A stretch of 64,000 nt of DNA from Streptomyces sp. MMBL 11-1. GTDB taxonomy: Bacteria > Actinomycetota > Actinomycetes > Streptomycetales > Streptomycetaceae. The notes beneath the pieces are model-generated. The model saw only the letters and a program-made list of their open reading frames with translations. It was not told the origin of the DNA and ran no database searches. This document shows, in pieces, positions 15,489 to 24,129 of the stretch. The stretch lies in NCBI RefSeq assembly GCF_028622875.1, contig NZ_CP117709.1:2046001-2110000 (forward strand). Direction: 5' to 3'. Each line of letters opens with the position of its first letter. Position 1 is the first letter of the stretch. The translations under genes and the position numbers were made by a program.

Positions 15489-17180
15489 GTGGCACGGCCG
15501 ACGCGGACGGCGCGGATGACGGGGCCGGTGGAGCCCGGCCCGTCCGCCGGCGGCCGGCTGCCGATGCTCCTGGAGGCCGTCCTCAGCGTCGGTCGCGACC
15601 TGGAGCTGGGCTCCACCCTTCAGCAGATCGTGGACACCTCCACCGCCCTCACCGGGGCCCGTCACGGTGCGCTCGGGGTGCGGGACCCGGACCGGGACCG
15701 GGTCGAGGGGCTGTACACCGCCGGGATGACGGAGGCGGAGCGGCAGCAGCTCGACCTCTTCCCGGACGACTCCTCCGGGGGGCCGGCGGTGGCCCCGGCC
15801 GATGAGGACCGCCCGCCCGGCCGTCCTGTGGCGCGGAGCTTCCTGCGGGCGCCGATCCTGGTCCACACCGAGGTGTTCGGGCATCTCCACCTCGCCGAAA
15901 AGCCGTCGGGGCCGTTCACCGACGCGGATCTGGCCCTGCTGCGGGTCCTGGCCGCCCGGGCGGGCATCGCGATCGGCAACGCCCGGCTGTACGCGACGGC
16001 CCGGCAGCGCGAGCGCTGGATCGCGGGAGCGGCGGCCGTCACCACGGCCCTGCTGACGGGCAGCGACGCGGCCGACGCGCTGATGACGGTGGCCGAACGG
16101 GCGCGGGTGCTGGCGGGCGCGTCGGCCGGGGTGATCCTCCAGCCGACGGAGGAGGGCGGGATGGAGATCGTCACCGCGTCCACGCCGGACGATCCGGCGG
16201 GCATCGTCGGCACGGTGATCGAGCCCGGTTCGGCGGTGCTGGTGCAGCTGCTCGGCGGCGAACCGGTCTTCATCGAGGACTCGGCCACCGATCCCCGGAT
16301 GACCACCGGCGTACGCTCCCGCTTCGGGCCGAGCATGATGCTGCCGCTGCAGAGCGGCGGGCGGCTCATCGGCACCCTCGCCCTGCCCCGGCGGCGCGGT
16401 GAGCGGCCCTACACGGAGATGGACAAGCTGCTGGCGACCCAGTTCGCCTCGCAGGCGGCGCTGGCGCTGGTGCTGGCGGACGCGCAGGCCGACCGGGAGC
16501 AGCTCGCGGTGTACGAGGACCGCGACCGGATCGCCCGTGACCTGCACGATCTGGTGGTCCAGCGGCTGTTCGCCACCGAGATGATGCTGGAGTCGACCCG
16601 CCGCCGGGCCGCGTCGGAGGAGACCGGCGGCGGTGGGGAGGTGAGAGCCGGTGGTGGTGGGGCGGCGAAGGCCGACGGCGGTGGGGAGGCGGAGACCGGC
16701 GGCGGTGCGGAGGCGGGGGCCGGTGGCAGCGGGGAGGTGGAGACCGGCGGCGGTGGGGAGGCGGGGGCCGGTCAGTTGCTGGGCCGGGCCGTGGACGAGC
16801 TGGACTCCACCATCCAGGAGGTCCGCACCGCGATCTTCGCGCTCCAGCAGCCGCCCGCCGGGGCCCCGAGCACCTTCCGGGGCCGGGTCCTGCGGGAGAC
16901 CGGGGGCGCGGCGGCCCTGCTGGGCTTTCCGCCGTCGGTGCGGTTCACCGGGGCGGTGGACGCGCTGGTGGGCGAGGAGACGGGGCGGGAGCTGCTGGCC
17001 GCCCTGCGCGGGGCGCTGGCCGCCGCGCACCGGAGGCCCGGGGTGTCGGCCATCGAGGTGGAGGTGGACGCCACGGTCCGGCTGCCGGAGGGGCGGGCGG
17101 CGGTGCGGCTGGTGGTCGCGGACGACGGGCGCGGCGAGGACGGCCGTCCGACGACGGTGACCTGGCAGGCCCCGGTCTGA
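15489..17180 (+). CDS. GAF-domain sensor histidine kinase with a degenerate ATPase domain
   Basis: A protein of about 563 residues with two GAF domains (about 20-180 and 190-335) and a HisKA_3 phosphoacceptor helix, DRIARDLHDLVVQRLFATE, with His near 352. This is the DevS-like two-component arrangement. A Gly/Glu/Ala repeat of about 50 residues (16618-16775) follows. The C-terminal ATPase domain is reduced: no N-box asparagine is seen, a G1-like DDGRG remains, and the protein ends about 15 residues later where the G2 loop should be. No response regulator is adjacent. ATG 15516 is an equally possible start. Confidence 0.78.
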   Translation: MARPTRTARMTGPVEPGPSAGGRLPMLLEAVLSVGRDLELGSTLQQIVDTSTALTGARHGALGVRDPDRDRVEGLYTAGMTEAERQQLDLFPDDSSGGPAVAPADEDRPPGRPVARSFLRAPILVHTEVFGHLHLAEKPSGPFTDADLALLRVLAARAGIAIGNARLYATARQRERWIAGAAAVTTALLTGSDAADALMTVAERARVLAGASAGVILQPTEEGGMEIVTASTPDDPAGIVGTVIEPGSAVLVQLLGGEPVFIEDSATDPRMTTGVRSRFGPSMMLPLQSGGRLIGTLALPRRRGERPYTEMDKLLATQFASQAALALVLADAQADREQLAVYEDRDRIARDLHDLVVQRLFATEMMLESTRRRAASEETGGGGEVRAGGGGAAKADGGGEAETGGGAEAGAGGSGEVETGGGGEAGAGQLLGRAVDELDSTIQEVRTAIFALQQPPAGAPSTFRGRVLRETGGAAALLGFPPSVRFTGAVDALVGEETGRELLAALRGALAAAHRRPGVSAIEVEVDATVRLPEGRAAVRLVVADDGRGEDGRPTTVTWQAPV

Positions 17181-17225
17181 CCCGGGGCCCGCGGGCGGGG
17201 TGGGGCCGGTGACTCGGGGCCGCCC

Positions 17226-17327
17226 GGCTCAGTGCTTCGGGGCCGGGCGGCTCAATGCTTCGGGCCCCGGCTCAGTGCTTCGGTGCCGGGCGGCTCAGTG
17301 TTTCGGGCCCCGGGCTCAGTGCTTCGG
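17226..17327. repeat. five imperfect copies of GGCTCAGTGCTTCGG, duplicating the 3' end of the lrp gene
   Basis: Copies begin at 17226, 17249, 17269, 17292 and 17313, spaced 20-23 nt, separated by GGCC-rich spacers. The last copy is the real C-terminal codons and stop of the minus-strand Lrp gene. The other four lie beyond the stop. This looks like tandem duplication of a gene end. Confidence 0.85.
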
Positions 17328-17747
17328 GGCCGCCCGCAGGGCGATCCGGGTGTTGGAGTGGGCGATGCCCGCCTCCCGCTTCAGCCGGCGCAGCAGGGTG
17401 TCCAGCGCCCCCGGGTCGGCGGCGGTGGCCCGTACGAGGTAATCGTGGCCGCCCGTCACGTGCACCACCTCCGTGATCCCGGGCAGCATGAGCACCGAGC
17501 GTTCGAACTCCTCGTTGGTCGTGTCGAGGCGCAGGGTCACGTCGATGAAGACGACCAGGCCCGAACGGGTGTCGGCGGCCGGGTCGACGATGACGGTGAA
17601 GCCCCGGATGACCCCGTCACGGCGCATCCGGCGGACCCGGTCGCCCGCCGCGTTGGCGCTGAGCCCCACGCGTACGCCCAGATCCCGGTACGAGATCCGG
17701 GCGTCCTCCTGGAGAATGCCGAGGATTTCCCTGTCCAGCCGATCCAT
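17316..17747 (-). CDS. Lrp/AsnC-family transcriptional regulator
   Basis: A 143-residue regulator opening MDRLDREILGILQEDARISYRDLG, the AsnC HTH, followed by the RAM/AsnC ligand domain (GLVVFIDV ... VVHVTGGHDYLVRATAAD). Lrp proteins sense amino acids. The divergent neighbour is a NarK-like transporter 195 nt away, a possible target. The DNA beyond its stop codon carries duplicated copies of its own 3' end. Confidence 0.9.
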   Translation of the reverse strand: MDRLDREILGILQEDARISYRDLGVRVGLSANAAGDRVRRMRRDGVIRGFTVIVDPAADTRSGLVVFIDVTLRLDTTNEEFERSVLMLPGITEVVHVTGGHDYLVRATAADPGALDTLLRRLKREAGIAHSNTRIALRAAPKH

Positions 17748-17780
17748 ACCGCGATTGTCTCAGTTGATGGCGATATCGGC

Positions 17781-17874
17781 TGAGAGAGACCAGGAAGGCC
17801 AGAGAAGCGAGGAAGGCGAGGGAGGCCGGAGGGAGGCGAGGAAGACCAGGGAGGCCAGAGGGGGCCGGGAGGGC
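17781..17874. repeat. purine-rich imperfect repeat between lrp and narK
   Basis: About 94 nt almost entirely A/G on the plus strand, built from GGAGGCC, GGAGGCGAGGAAG and related units. It lies in the divergent promoter gap, so it may influence either promoter or form unusual DNA structure. No gene is supported in it. Confidence 0.6.
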
Positions 17875-17941
17875 ATCCGTTGTCCCCCTATCGGCGGATT
17901 CCGGCGAGCCGTGCGGCGCCCCGCGCCTTTGACTTGCCTGC

Positions 17942-19165
17942 GTGGACACCTCCGTCAAGCAGCCCCCCGAGCCGCCCGCCCCGGCGGCAGCCGCACCGTC
18001 CGGGGCCGCGTACCGCAATCTCGTGCTGGCGACGGTCGGCTTCGCGCTGACCTTCTGGGCGTGGAACCTGATCGCGCCGATGTCCGGGGACTACAAGGAC
18101 CGGCTGGGGCTCAGCTCGTTCCAGCAGTCCTTCCTGGTGGCCGTGCCGGTGCTCGTCGGGTCGCTCGGCCGGATCCCGGTGGGGGCGCTGACGGACAAGT
18201 ACGGCGCGAAGGTGATGTTCCCGCTCGTCTCGGCGCTGACGATCGTGCCGGTGCTGCTGCTGATCCCGGCGAAGGACTCCTACGGGGCCATGCTCGCGGT
18301 CGGGTTCCTGCTGGGGCTCGGCGGGACGACGTTCGCGATCGGCGTTCCGCTGGTCAACTCATGGTTCCCGCCCGCCAAACGGGGCTTCGCGCTGGGTGTG
18401 TTCGGGATGGGCATGGGCGGGGTGGCGCTGTCGGGCTACTTCACCCCGCGCATCGCCGAGCACGGCGACAACCTGCCGTTCCTCGTGGTCGCGGGGGCGC
18501 TGGTGGTGTACGCGCTGCTGGCGGCCGTCCTGGTCAGCGACCACCCCGGCCGGAAGGTCCCCACGGACACGCTGGCGCAGCGGCTCGGCGCGGCCGGAAA
18601 GCTCCGGGTGACCTGGGAGCTGTCGGCGCTGTACGCGATCGGCTTCGGCGGCATCGTGGCGTTCGGGGTCTATCTGCCGACGTATCTGAAGACCTGGTAC
18701 GAGATGTCGCCGACCGAGGCGGGCACCAAGGCGGCCGGGTTCGCCCTGGTCACGGTGGTCTTCCGGCCGATCGGCGGCTGGCTCTCGGACCGGGCGCACC
18801 CGGCGCTGGTGACCTCGGTGGCGCTGCTGCTGGCCGCGCTGATGGCGATCGTGCAGGCCTTCGAGCCGCCGCTGGACCCGGCCGGCACGATCGCGCTACT
18901 GGCCATGGCGGCCGGGCTCGGCACCGCGAGCGGCAGTGTGTTCGCCCTGGTCTCGCAGGTGACGCCGCAGCCGAAGGTGGGCAGTGTGACGGGCATCGTC
19001 GGGGCGATGGGCGGGCTGGGCGGTTTCGTGCCGCCGCTGGTGATGGGCGCGATCTACAGCGCCAAGGACAGTTACGCGATCGGCTTCATGCTGCTGTCCG
19101 ACCTGGCACTGGCGGGGTGTGTGTACGCGTACGGTCGGATGCGGACCGCCCGGCGCGACGAGTGA
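17942..19165 (+). CDS. narK: NarK-type nitrate/nitrite MFS transporter
   Basis: A 407-residue, 12-helix major facilitator. Nitrate-porter motifs are present: FWAWNLIAPMSGDYKDRLGLS at helix 1, GRIPVGALTDKYGAK between helices 2 and 3, and the glycine-rich signature GLGTASGSVFALV with GIVGAMGGLGGF in helices 10-11. Exchanges nitrate and nitrite across the membrane. No nitrate reductase genes are nearby. GTG start. Confidence 0.88.
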   Translation: MDTSVKQPPEPPAPAAAAPSGAAYRNLVLATVGFALTFWAWNLIAPMSGDYKDRLGLSSFQQSFLVAVPVLVGSLGRIPVGALTDKYGAKVMFPLVSALTIVPVLLLIPAKDSYGAMLAVGFLLGLGGTTFAIGVPLVNSWFPPAKRGFALGVFGMGMGGVALSGYFTPRIAEHGDNLPFLVVAGALVVYALLAAVLVSDHPGRKVPTDTLAQRLGAAGKLRVTWELSALYAIGFGGIVAFGVYLPTYLKTWYEMSPTEAGTKAAGFALVTVVFRPIGGWLSDRAHPALVTSVALLLAALMAIVQAFEPPLDPAGTIALLAMAAGLGTASGSVFALVSQVTPQPKVGSVTGIVGAMGGLGGFVPPLVMGAIYSAKDSYAIGFMLLSDLALAGCVYAYGRMRTARRDE

Positions 19166-19254
19166 GCCCCCCGGGCGCGGAAGAACGGCCGCCGCCGTCC
19201 ACGTACCTCCTGAAGGCGCTCCGCCCGGTGCCGCTCAGAACACGTCGGCCGGTA

Positions 19255-19352
19255 CTGCGTCCAGCGGTGCGGCGGGCAGGACGGCCCAGCGTTGTCCGGG
19301 CCCGCTGCGTCCAGCGGTGCGGCAAGCAGGACGGCCCAGCGTTGTCCGGGCC
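19255..19352. repeat. tandem direct repeat, two 48-bp copies with 50-bp period
   Basis: Copies 19255-19302 and 19305-19352 (beginning CTGCGTCCAGCGGTGCGGC) differ at two positions. They lie in the 292-nt gap between narK and matB, about 105 nt before the matB start. No gene is supported here. Confidence 0.8.
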
Positions 19353-19457
19353 GGTGGTGGGCTCCTTGGGGTCTTCGCGGACCGGCCCCGAGTGACGCCG
19401 CCCTCATCGGCATCCGGGCCCGGGCGGGGGCCGCCCGGAAGCTCTAGGCTTCCCGGC

Positions 19458-20972
19458 GTGACCCTCCTTCCCGCGCTCCAGTCCCCCACCGGCCCGGCGG
19501 CCTCCCGGGAGGCCGTCCGCTTCGGCGGCCTGTCCCTGGCCTACGGCCGGCTCGCCGAGGCCTCCGACGCGCTCGCCGCCCGCATCGCGGACGCGGGCCG
19601 GGTCGCCGTCTGGGCCACCCCGACGCCGGAGACGGTGATCGCGGTGGTGGCGGCACTGCGGGCCGGGGTTCCGGCCGTGCCGCTCAACCCCCGTACAGGA
19701 GAACGCGAGTTGGCGCACATCCTGGCCGACAGCGGACCCACGGCCGTGCTGGCGGGGCCGGACGAGGCACTGCCGCCCGCACTGCACGAGCTGCGGCGTG
19801 TGACCGTGGACGCGCGGGCGGTCGGCGCTCTCGCGGAGGGCACCCCCGGCGGGGGCCTGCCGGCCGAGGCCGACCCCGAGTCCCCCGCCCTGATCGTCTA
19901 CACCTCCGGCACCACCGGTCCGCCCAAGGGCGCCGTCCTGCCCCGGCGGGCCATCGCCGCGTCCCTGGACGCGCTGGAGGACGCCTGGGGGTGGACAGCC
20001 GGCGACGTCCTGGTCCACGCGCTGCCGCTGTTCCATGTGCACGGGCTGATCCTGGGCGTCCTCGGCCCGCTGCGGCGCGGCGGCGCCGTGCGCCACCTGG
20101 GGAGGTTCTCGCCGGAGGGCGTGACCCGTGAGCTGGCCTCCGGCGGCACCATGCTGTTCGGGGTGCCGACGATGTACCACCGGCTGGCGGAGGCGCTGGA
20201 CGGCCGGGCGGGCGGGAGCGCGCACGGCTCTCCGGCGGACGGCGACGGACGGGACGCGCTGGCCGGGGCGCTGGCCGGGGCCCGGCTGCTGGTCTCCGGC
20301 TCGGCGGCGCTGCCCGTGCACGACCACGAACGCATCGCGGCGGCGACCGGGCGGCGGGTGATCGAGCGGTACGGGATGACGGAGACCCTGATGAACACGG
20401 GGATCCGGGCGGACGGCGCCCCGCGCCCCGGCACGGTGGGCCCGCCGCTCGCCGGGGTGGAGCTGCGCCTGGCGGAGGAGGACGGCACGGTGCTCGGCGC
20501 GCCCGGGGAGATCGGTGAGATCCAGGTCCGGGGCCCGAACCTGTTCACCGGCTACCTCAACCGGCCCGACGCCACCGCCGCCGCGCACACGGCGGACGGC
20601 TGGTTCCGTACGGGGGACGTCGGCACGGTGGACGAGGACGGGTACGTCACGATCGTCGGGCGCAAGGCCACCGACCTGATCAAGAGCGGCGGTTACAAGA
20701 TCGGCGCGGGCGAGATCGAGAACGTGCTGCTCGCGCACCCCGGGGTCCGGGAAGCGGCCGTGACCGGCGAGGCCGGCCCGGACCTGGGCGAACGGGTCGT
20801 GGCCTGGGTGGTCGCGGCCGATCCCGGCTCCCCGCCCCCCGCCGAGGAGCTGGCGGCCTATGTGGCGGACCAGTTGGCCCCGCACAAGCGTCCGCGCACC
20901 GTGCGCTACCTGGACGCCCTGCCCCGCAACGACCTGGGCAAGATCATGAAGAGGTCGCTCCATGCCGGCTGA
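19458..20972 (+). CDS. matB: MatB-type malonyl-CoA synthetase
   Basis: A 504-residue AMP-forming ligase that activates malonate, and in relatives methylmalonate, to its CoA thioester. ANL motifs are clear: YTSGTTGPPKGAVLP (P-loop), ERYGMTETLMN, RTGDVGTVDEDGYVTIVGR and the C-terminal lysine loop RNDLGKIMKRSL. The active-site stretch SGSAALPVHDHERIAAATG and the LFHVHGL segment match the characterised Streptomyces coelicolor MatB very closely. GTG start. Overlaps the carboxyltransferase gene by 11 nt, so the two are translationally coupled and may cooperate in malonyl-CoA supply. Confidence 0.9.
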   Translation: MTLLPALQSPTGPAASREAVRFGGLSLAYGRLAEASDALAARIADAGRVAVWATPTPETVIAVVAALRAGVPAVPLNPRTGERELAHILADSGPTAVLAGPDEALPPALHELRRVTVDARAVGALAEGTPGGGLPAEADPESPALIVYTSGTTGPPKGAVLPRRAIAASLDALEDAWGWTAGDVLVHALPLFHVHGLILGVLGPLRRGGAVRHLGRFSPEGVTRELASGGTMLFGVPTMYHRLAEALDGRAGGSAHGSPADGDGRDALAGALAGARLLVSGSAALPVHDHERIAAATGRRVIERYGMTETLMNTGIRADGAPRPGTVGPPLAGVELRLAEEDGTVLGAPGEIGEIQVRGPNLFTGYLNRPDATAAAHTADGWFRTGDVGTVDEDGYVTIVGRKATDLIKSGGYKIGAGEIENVLLAHPGVREAAVTGEAGPDLGERVVAWVVAADPGSPPPAEELAAYVADQLAPHKRPRTVRYLDALPRNDLGKIMKRSLHAG

Positions 20973-22311
20973 CTCCCCCGCCCGGGCGACGGCCCGGGAG
21001 ACGATCGCGCTCCTCACCGGCGCGGCGGGCTTCACCGAGCACCGCCCGCCCTCGCACCCGCTGCCGCCGGACGGTCCACTCGGCTGGGCCGGGTACGACG
21101 CGGCGCGGGAGCGGGCCGGGGCACGGACCGGCGAGGAGGAGTCCGTGGTGTACGGCACCGGGGCCGTCGGAGACCGCGCGTGCGTCCTGCTCGCCTTCGA
21201 ATTCGGTTTCCTGGGCGGTTCGTTGGGCCGGCTGACAGGTGACCGGCTGGGGGCAGCGTACGAGCTGGCCCTGGCGCGGCGACTGCCCCTGCTCGCGCTC
21301 GTCGCCACCGGCGGCAGCCGGATGCAGGAGGGCATGGTCGCGCTCACCCAGCTCCAGAGGGTGGCCGCCGCCTCCACCCGGCTGCGGGCGGCCGGGCTCC
21401 CGCAGATCGCGGTGGTCCGCGACCCGACGACCGGCGGCGGCTGGGCCACGGTGGGGGCGGGCGCCGATGTGGTGCTGGCGCTGCCGGGCGCGCAGGTCGG
21501 CTTCGCCGGGTCCCGGGTACGGCCGCCGGACGCCGACCCGTACGCGTACAGCGCCGAGGGGCAGTTCGCGGCGGGCCAGGTGGACGCGGTCGTCCCGCCG
21601 GGCGAGCTGGCGCTCACGCTGACGCGCTGGCTGAGCGCGCTCGGCCCGCACGGCGTGCTCCCCGCCGCCGCGTTGCCCCGCGCACTGTCGGCGGCCCGGC
21701 TCCCGGGGACCGGGCGGGAGGCCGTGGCGGGGGCCCGCGATCCCCGGCGGCCTCGCGCGGAGGCGTATCTCGCCGACTACTTCGCCGCCCGGCTCCCCCT
21801 CCACGGGGACCGGTGCGGCGGTACGGACCCGGGGCTGCTGTGCGGTTTCGGGCTGCGCGCGGACGGTTCGCCCGTCGCGTACGTCGCCCAGTGCGGGACG
21901 CCGACCCGCCCGGCCGGGTACCGCGCGGCGGCCCGGACCATCCGGCTGGCGGACCGCCTCGGCGTCCCCGTCCTCACCCTCGTCGACACCCCGGGCGCGG
22001 CCAACGACGCCGAGGCGGAACGGGCGGGCGCGGGCGCGGCCATCGCGGACGCCTTCGCGGCCGTCGCGGCGGCCCGGGTGCCGGTGACGACGCTGGTGAT
22101 CGGTGAGGGCGGCTCGGGCGGGGCGCTGGCTCTCGCGGCGCCGGACAACACCCATGTCACGGCGGACAGTTACTTCTCCGTCATCGCCCCTGAGTTGGCC
22201 GCCGCGATCCTCAAACGGCCGGCGTCGGAAACCGACGCCACCGCCGACCAGTTGCGGCTGCGCCCGCAGGACCTCGTGGAGCTGGGGTTCGCCCGCTCGA
22301 TCGTGAGCTGA
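20962..22311 (+). CDS. acyl-CoA carboxylase carboxyltransferase with beta- and alpha-type halves
   Basis: A 449-residue carboxyltransferase. The N-terminal half is beta-like (LLAFEFGFLGGSLG, TGGSRMQEGMVALTQLQR) and the C-terminal half alpha-like (GVPVLTLVDTPGAAND, VIGEGGSGGALALAAPDN, YFSVIAPELAAAILKR). It would move a carboxyl group from biotin to acetyl- or propionyl-CoA. No biotin carboxylase or carrier lies nearby, so it would share subunits encoded elsewhere. The pairing with matB suggests a dedicated (methyl)malonyl-CoA supply, or a link with malonyl-CoA turnover. Confidence 0.82.
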   Translation: MPADSPARATARETIALLTGAAGFTEHRPPSHPLPPDGPLGWAGYDAARERAGARTGEEESVVYGTGAVGDRACVLLAFEFGFLGGSLGRLTGDRLGAAYELALARRLPLLALVATGGSRMQEGMVALTQLQRVAAASTRLRAAGLPQIAVVRDPTTGGGWATVGAGADVVLALPGAQVGFAGSRVRPPDADPYAYSAEGQFAAGQVDAVVPPGELALTLTRWLSALGPHGVLPAAALPRALSAARLPGTGREAVAGARDPRRPRAEAYLADYFAARLPLHGDRCGGTDPGLLCGFGLRADGSPVAYVAQCGTPTRPAGYRAAARTIRLADRLGVPVLTLVDTPGAANDAEAERAGAGAAIADAFAAVAAARVPVTTLVIGEGGSGGALALAAPDNTHVTADSYFSVIAPELAAAILKRPASETDATADQLRLRPQDLVELGFARSIVS

Positions 22312-22336
22312 GGCCACGACCTCAAGGGCAATACGC

Positions 22337-23599
22337 CTAGGGCTGCGGGTCTCGGGCGTCGTAGCGGGCGAAGGCACGCCACTTCAGTGCGAGCAGGGCC
22401 ACGCCGGTCATGCACAGGACGCCACCGCCGGTGACGGCGACGGTGGGCGAGAGGAGGTCGGCGACGGAGCCGGCCAGGAAGTCCCCGAGGCGGGGGCCGC
22501 CCGCCACGACGACGATGAAGACGCCCTGGAGCCGACCGCGCATCTCGTCGGGCACGGCCGCCTGGAGCATCGTGCTGCGAAAGACCATGGAGGTGGTGTC
22601 CGCGCATCCGGCGAGCGCCAGGAACAGCAGCCCGAGCCAGAGGTTACGGGTGAGCCCGAAGACGGCGATGGCGGCGCCCCAGGAGCCGACGGCCAGCAGG
22701 ATCGCGAGTCCTTGCCGCCGGATCCGGCCGAGCCAGCCGGAGAACACCCCGCCGAGCAGCATGCCGAGGGCCGGAGCGGCGACGAGCAGACCGGTGGTCC
22801 GCGCGTCGCCCCCGTACCAGAGGACCGCGACCACCGGGAAGAGTGCGCGGGGATGCGCGAACACCATCGCGCACAGGTCGGTGAAGAAGGTCATCCGCAG
22901 GTTCGGCCGGGTCCCGAGGAACCGCAGCCCGTCCAGCACGGAGGCCCGCTTGCCCGTATCGCCGTCCTGCCGGTCGGGCAGCATCGAGGGCAGCCGCCAC
23001 AACGTGTACAGGGAGACCGCGAAAGCGGCGACGTCGACGGAGTACGCGGCGCGGTAACCCCACCAGCCGACGATCAGGCCGCCCAGCATCGGCCCGACGA
23101 GCGCGCCCGTGGTGCTGGTCATGGAGTTCAGCGCATTCGCTGCGGGCAACTGCTCGGCCGGCAGCAGCCGGGCGATCATCGAGGAGCGGGCCGGTGCGTT
23201 GAGGGCGAAGCAGACGGCCTGGAGGGCGACGACCGCGTACAGCGGCCCGACCCGCTCGATGCCCGCGACGGTCGCCGCCACCAGGGCGAGGGAGAGCACG
23301 AACGACCCGGCGGCGCTGAAGAGCCCGAGCTTGCGCCGGTCGACGGTGTCGGCGACGGCACCGCCGTAGAGCCCGAAGACGACGAGCGGCACGAGTGAGC
23401 AGAACCCGATGAGCCCCACGGAGAACGCGGACCCGGTGATGTCGTAGACCTGGAGCGAGACCGCCAGCGCCGTCATGCCCTGGCCGATCCAGGAGACGGT
23501 GTTCCCGAACCAGAGCCGCCGGTAGTCGGGCGAGAGCCGCAACGGGGTGAGGTCGGCGAGTATGCGGCGGCGTGCGGGCGGTTCGGTCGTTTCGGTCAC
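22337..23599 (-). CDS. MFS exporter, EntS-like
   Basis: A 420-residue transporter with 10-12 hydrophobic segments. It opens with ILADLTPLRLSPDYRRLWFGNTVSWIGQGMTA, typical of the EntS/DHA3 branch of drug and siderophore exporters, and has the loop GGAVADTVDRRKLGLF. GTG 23599 precedes this conserved part. Substrate unknown. It is 6 kb from the iron island, so a siderophore role is only possible. Ends 25 nt from the convergent carboxyltransferase. Confidence 0.85.
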   Translation of the reverse strand: MTETTEPPARRRILADLTPLRLSPDYRRLWFGNTVSWIGQGMTALAVSLQVYDITGSAFSVGLIGFCSLVPLVVFGLYGGAVADTVDRRKLGLFSAAGSFVLSLALVAATVAGIERVGPLYAVVALQAVCFALNAPARSSMIARLLPAEQLPAANALNSMTSTTGALVGPMLGGLIVGWWGYRAAYSVDVAAFAVSLYTLWRLPSMLPDRQDGDTGKRASVLDGLRFLGTRPNLRMTFFTDLCAMVFAHPRALFPVVAVLWYGGDARTTGLLVAAPALGMLLGGVFSGWLGRIRRQGLAILLAVGSWGAAIAVFGLTRNLWLGLLFLALAGCADTTSMVFRSTMLQAAVPDEMRGRLQGVFIVVVAGGPRLGDFLAGSVADLLSPTVAVTGGGVLCMTGVALLALKWRAFARYDARDPQP

Positions 23600-24129
23600 A
23601 GAGGATGGTAGCCGCGCCCGCCGCGGGACCACCCGCCTGCCCCGAGCCCCGCCATCGCCCCGCCCGCGGTACGGCCGGAACCTCACGGGGAAGGACGCCG
23701 CACAGACGGCTTTCCGCCCCTCTGTGCACCTGATTCAGCCCCATTCTTGACGGGCTTCCTCTTCGTGCTCAAGGCTGGTCGGCACGGAGACCGAGCAAGC
23801 ACGCGCATCCTCAGGAAAGAGAATGCCGTGATCGCCGACCGATGGGACCTGCCTCCTCCCTGGGCCGCCCGTCCGCTTCACCGGCACCACGGCACCAGCC
23901 TGCCGACGACGTACCGCGGGCCCCAGCAGGGCGCGAACGCAGACCGATCATTCATCCCCGGGACATCGGACAGCCCCGCTCCCGCGGTCTCCACGAGATG
24001 GCCGCAACCACCGTTCAAGGATCGGAGTCCACCCCGCGTGAACACTTGATCGAATTGGCGGCTTGCCTGAAGCAGATGCGCCCATCGGACGCGACGGGAG
24101 GCAGAGGATGCACGGGGGAAGGATTATTC
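23600..24129. other. 530-bp divergent gap, no confidently supported gene
   Basis: It holds the promoters of the MFS gene (minus) and the small helical protein gene (plus). A 73-codon frame from GTG 23828 to 24049, behind AGGAAAGAGA, is the only candidate. Its product (starting MIADRWDLPPPWAARP) is proline-rich, resembles nothing I know, and lacks typical third-position G/C bias. I do not call it a gene. Confidence 0.4.

Noticed and set aside
14258..15616. 452-codon frame antisense to the MreB/Mbl-like gene
   Set aside because: Shadow of a conserved actin-fold gene. His/Arg/Asp-rich translation without a known fold.
17226..17327. Regularly spaced short repeats as a possible CRISPR array
   Set aside because: Repeats are only 15 nt, spacers are 5-8 nt, and one copy is coding. 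No cas genes are nearby.
22337..23599. EntS-like MFS protein as the exporter of the siderophore
   Set aside because: It lies 11.5 kb or more from the biosynthetic operon, has no iron box in its upstream gap, and the operon has its own exporter at 42582-43844.
23828..24049. 73-codon frame between the MFS and DEWE-type genes
   Set aside because: A fair ribosome binding site, but the product is proline-rich and unlike known proteins, and codon bias is weak.
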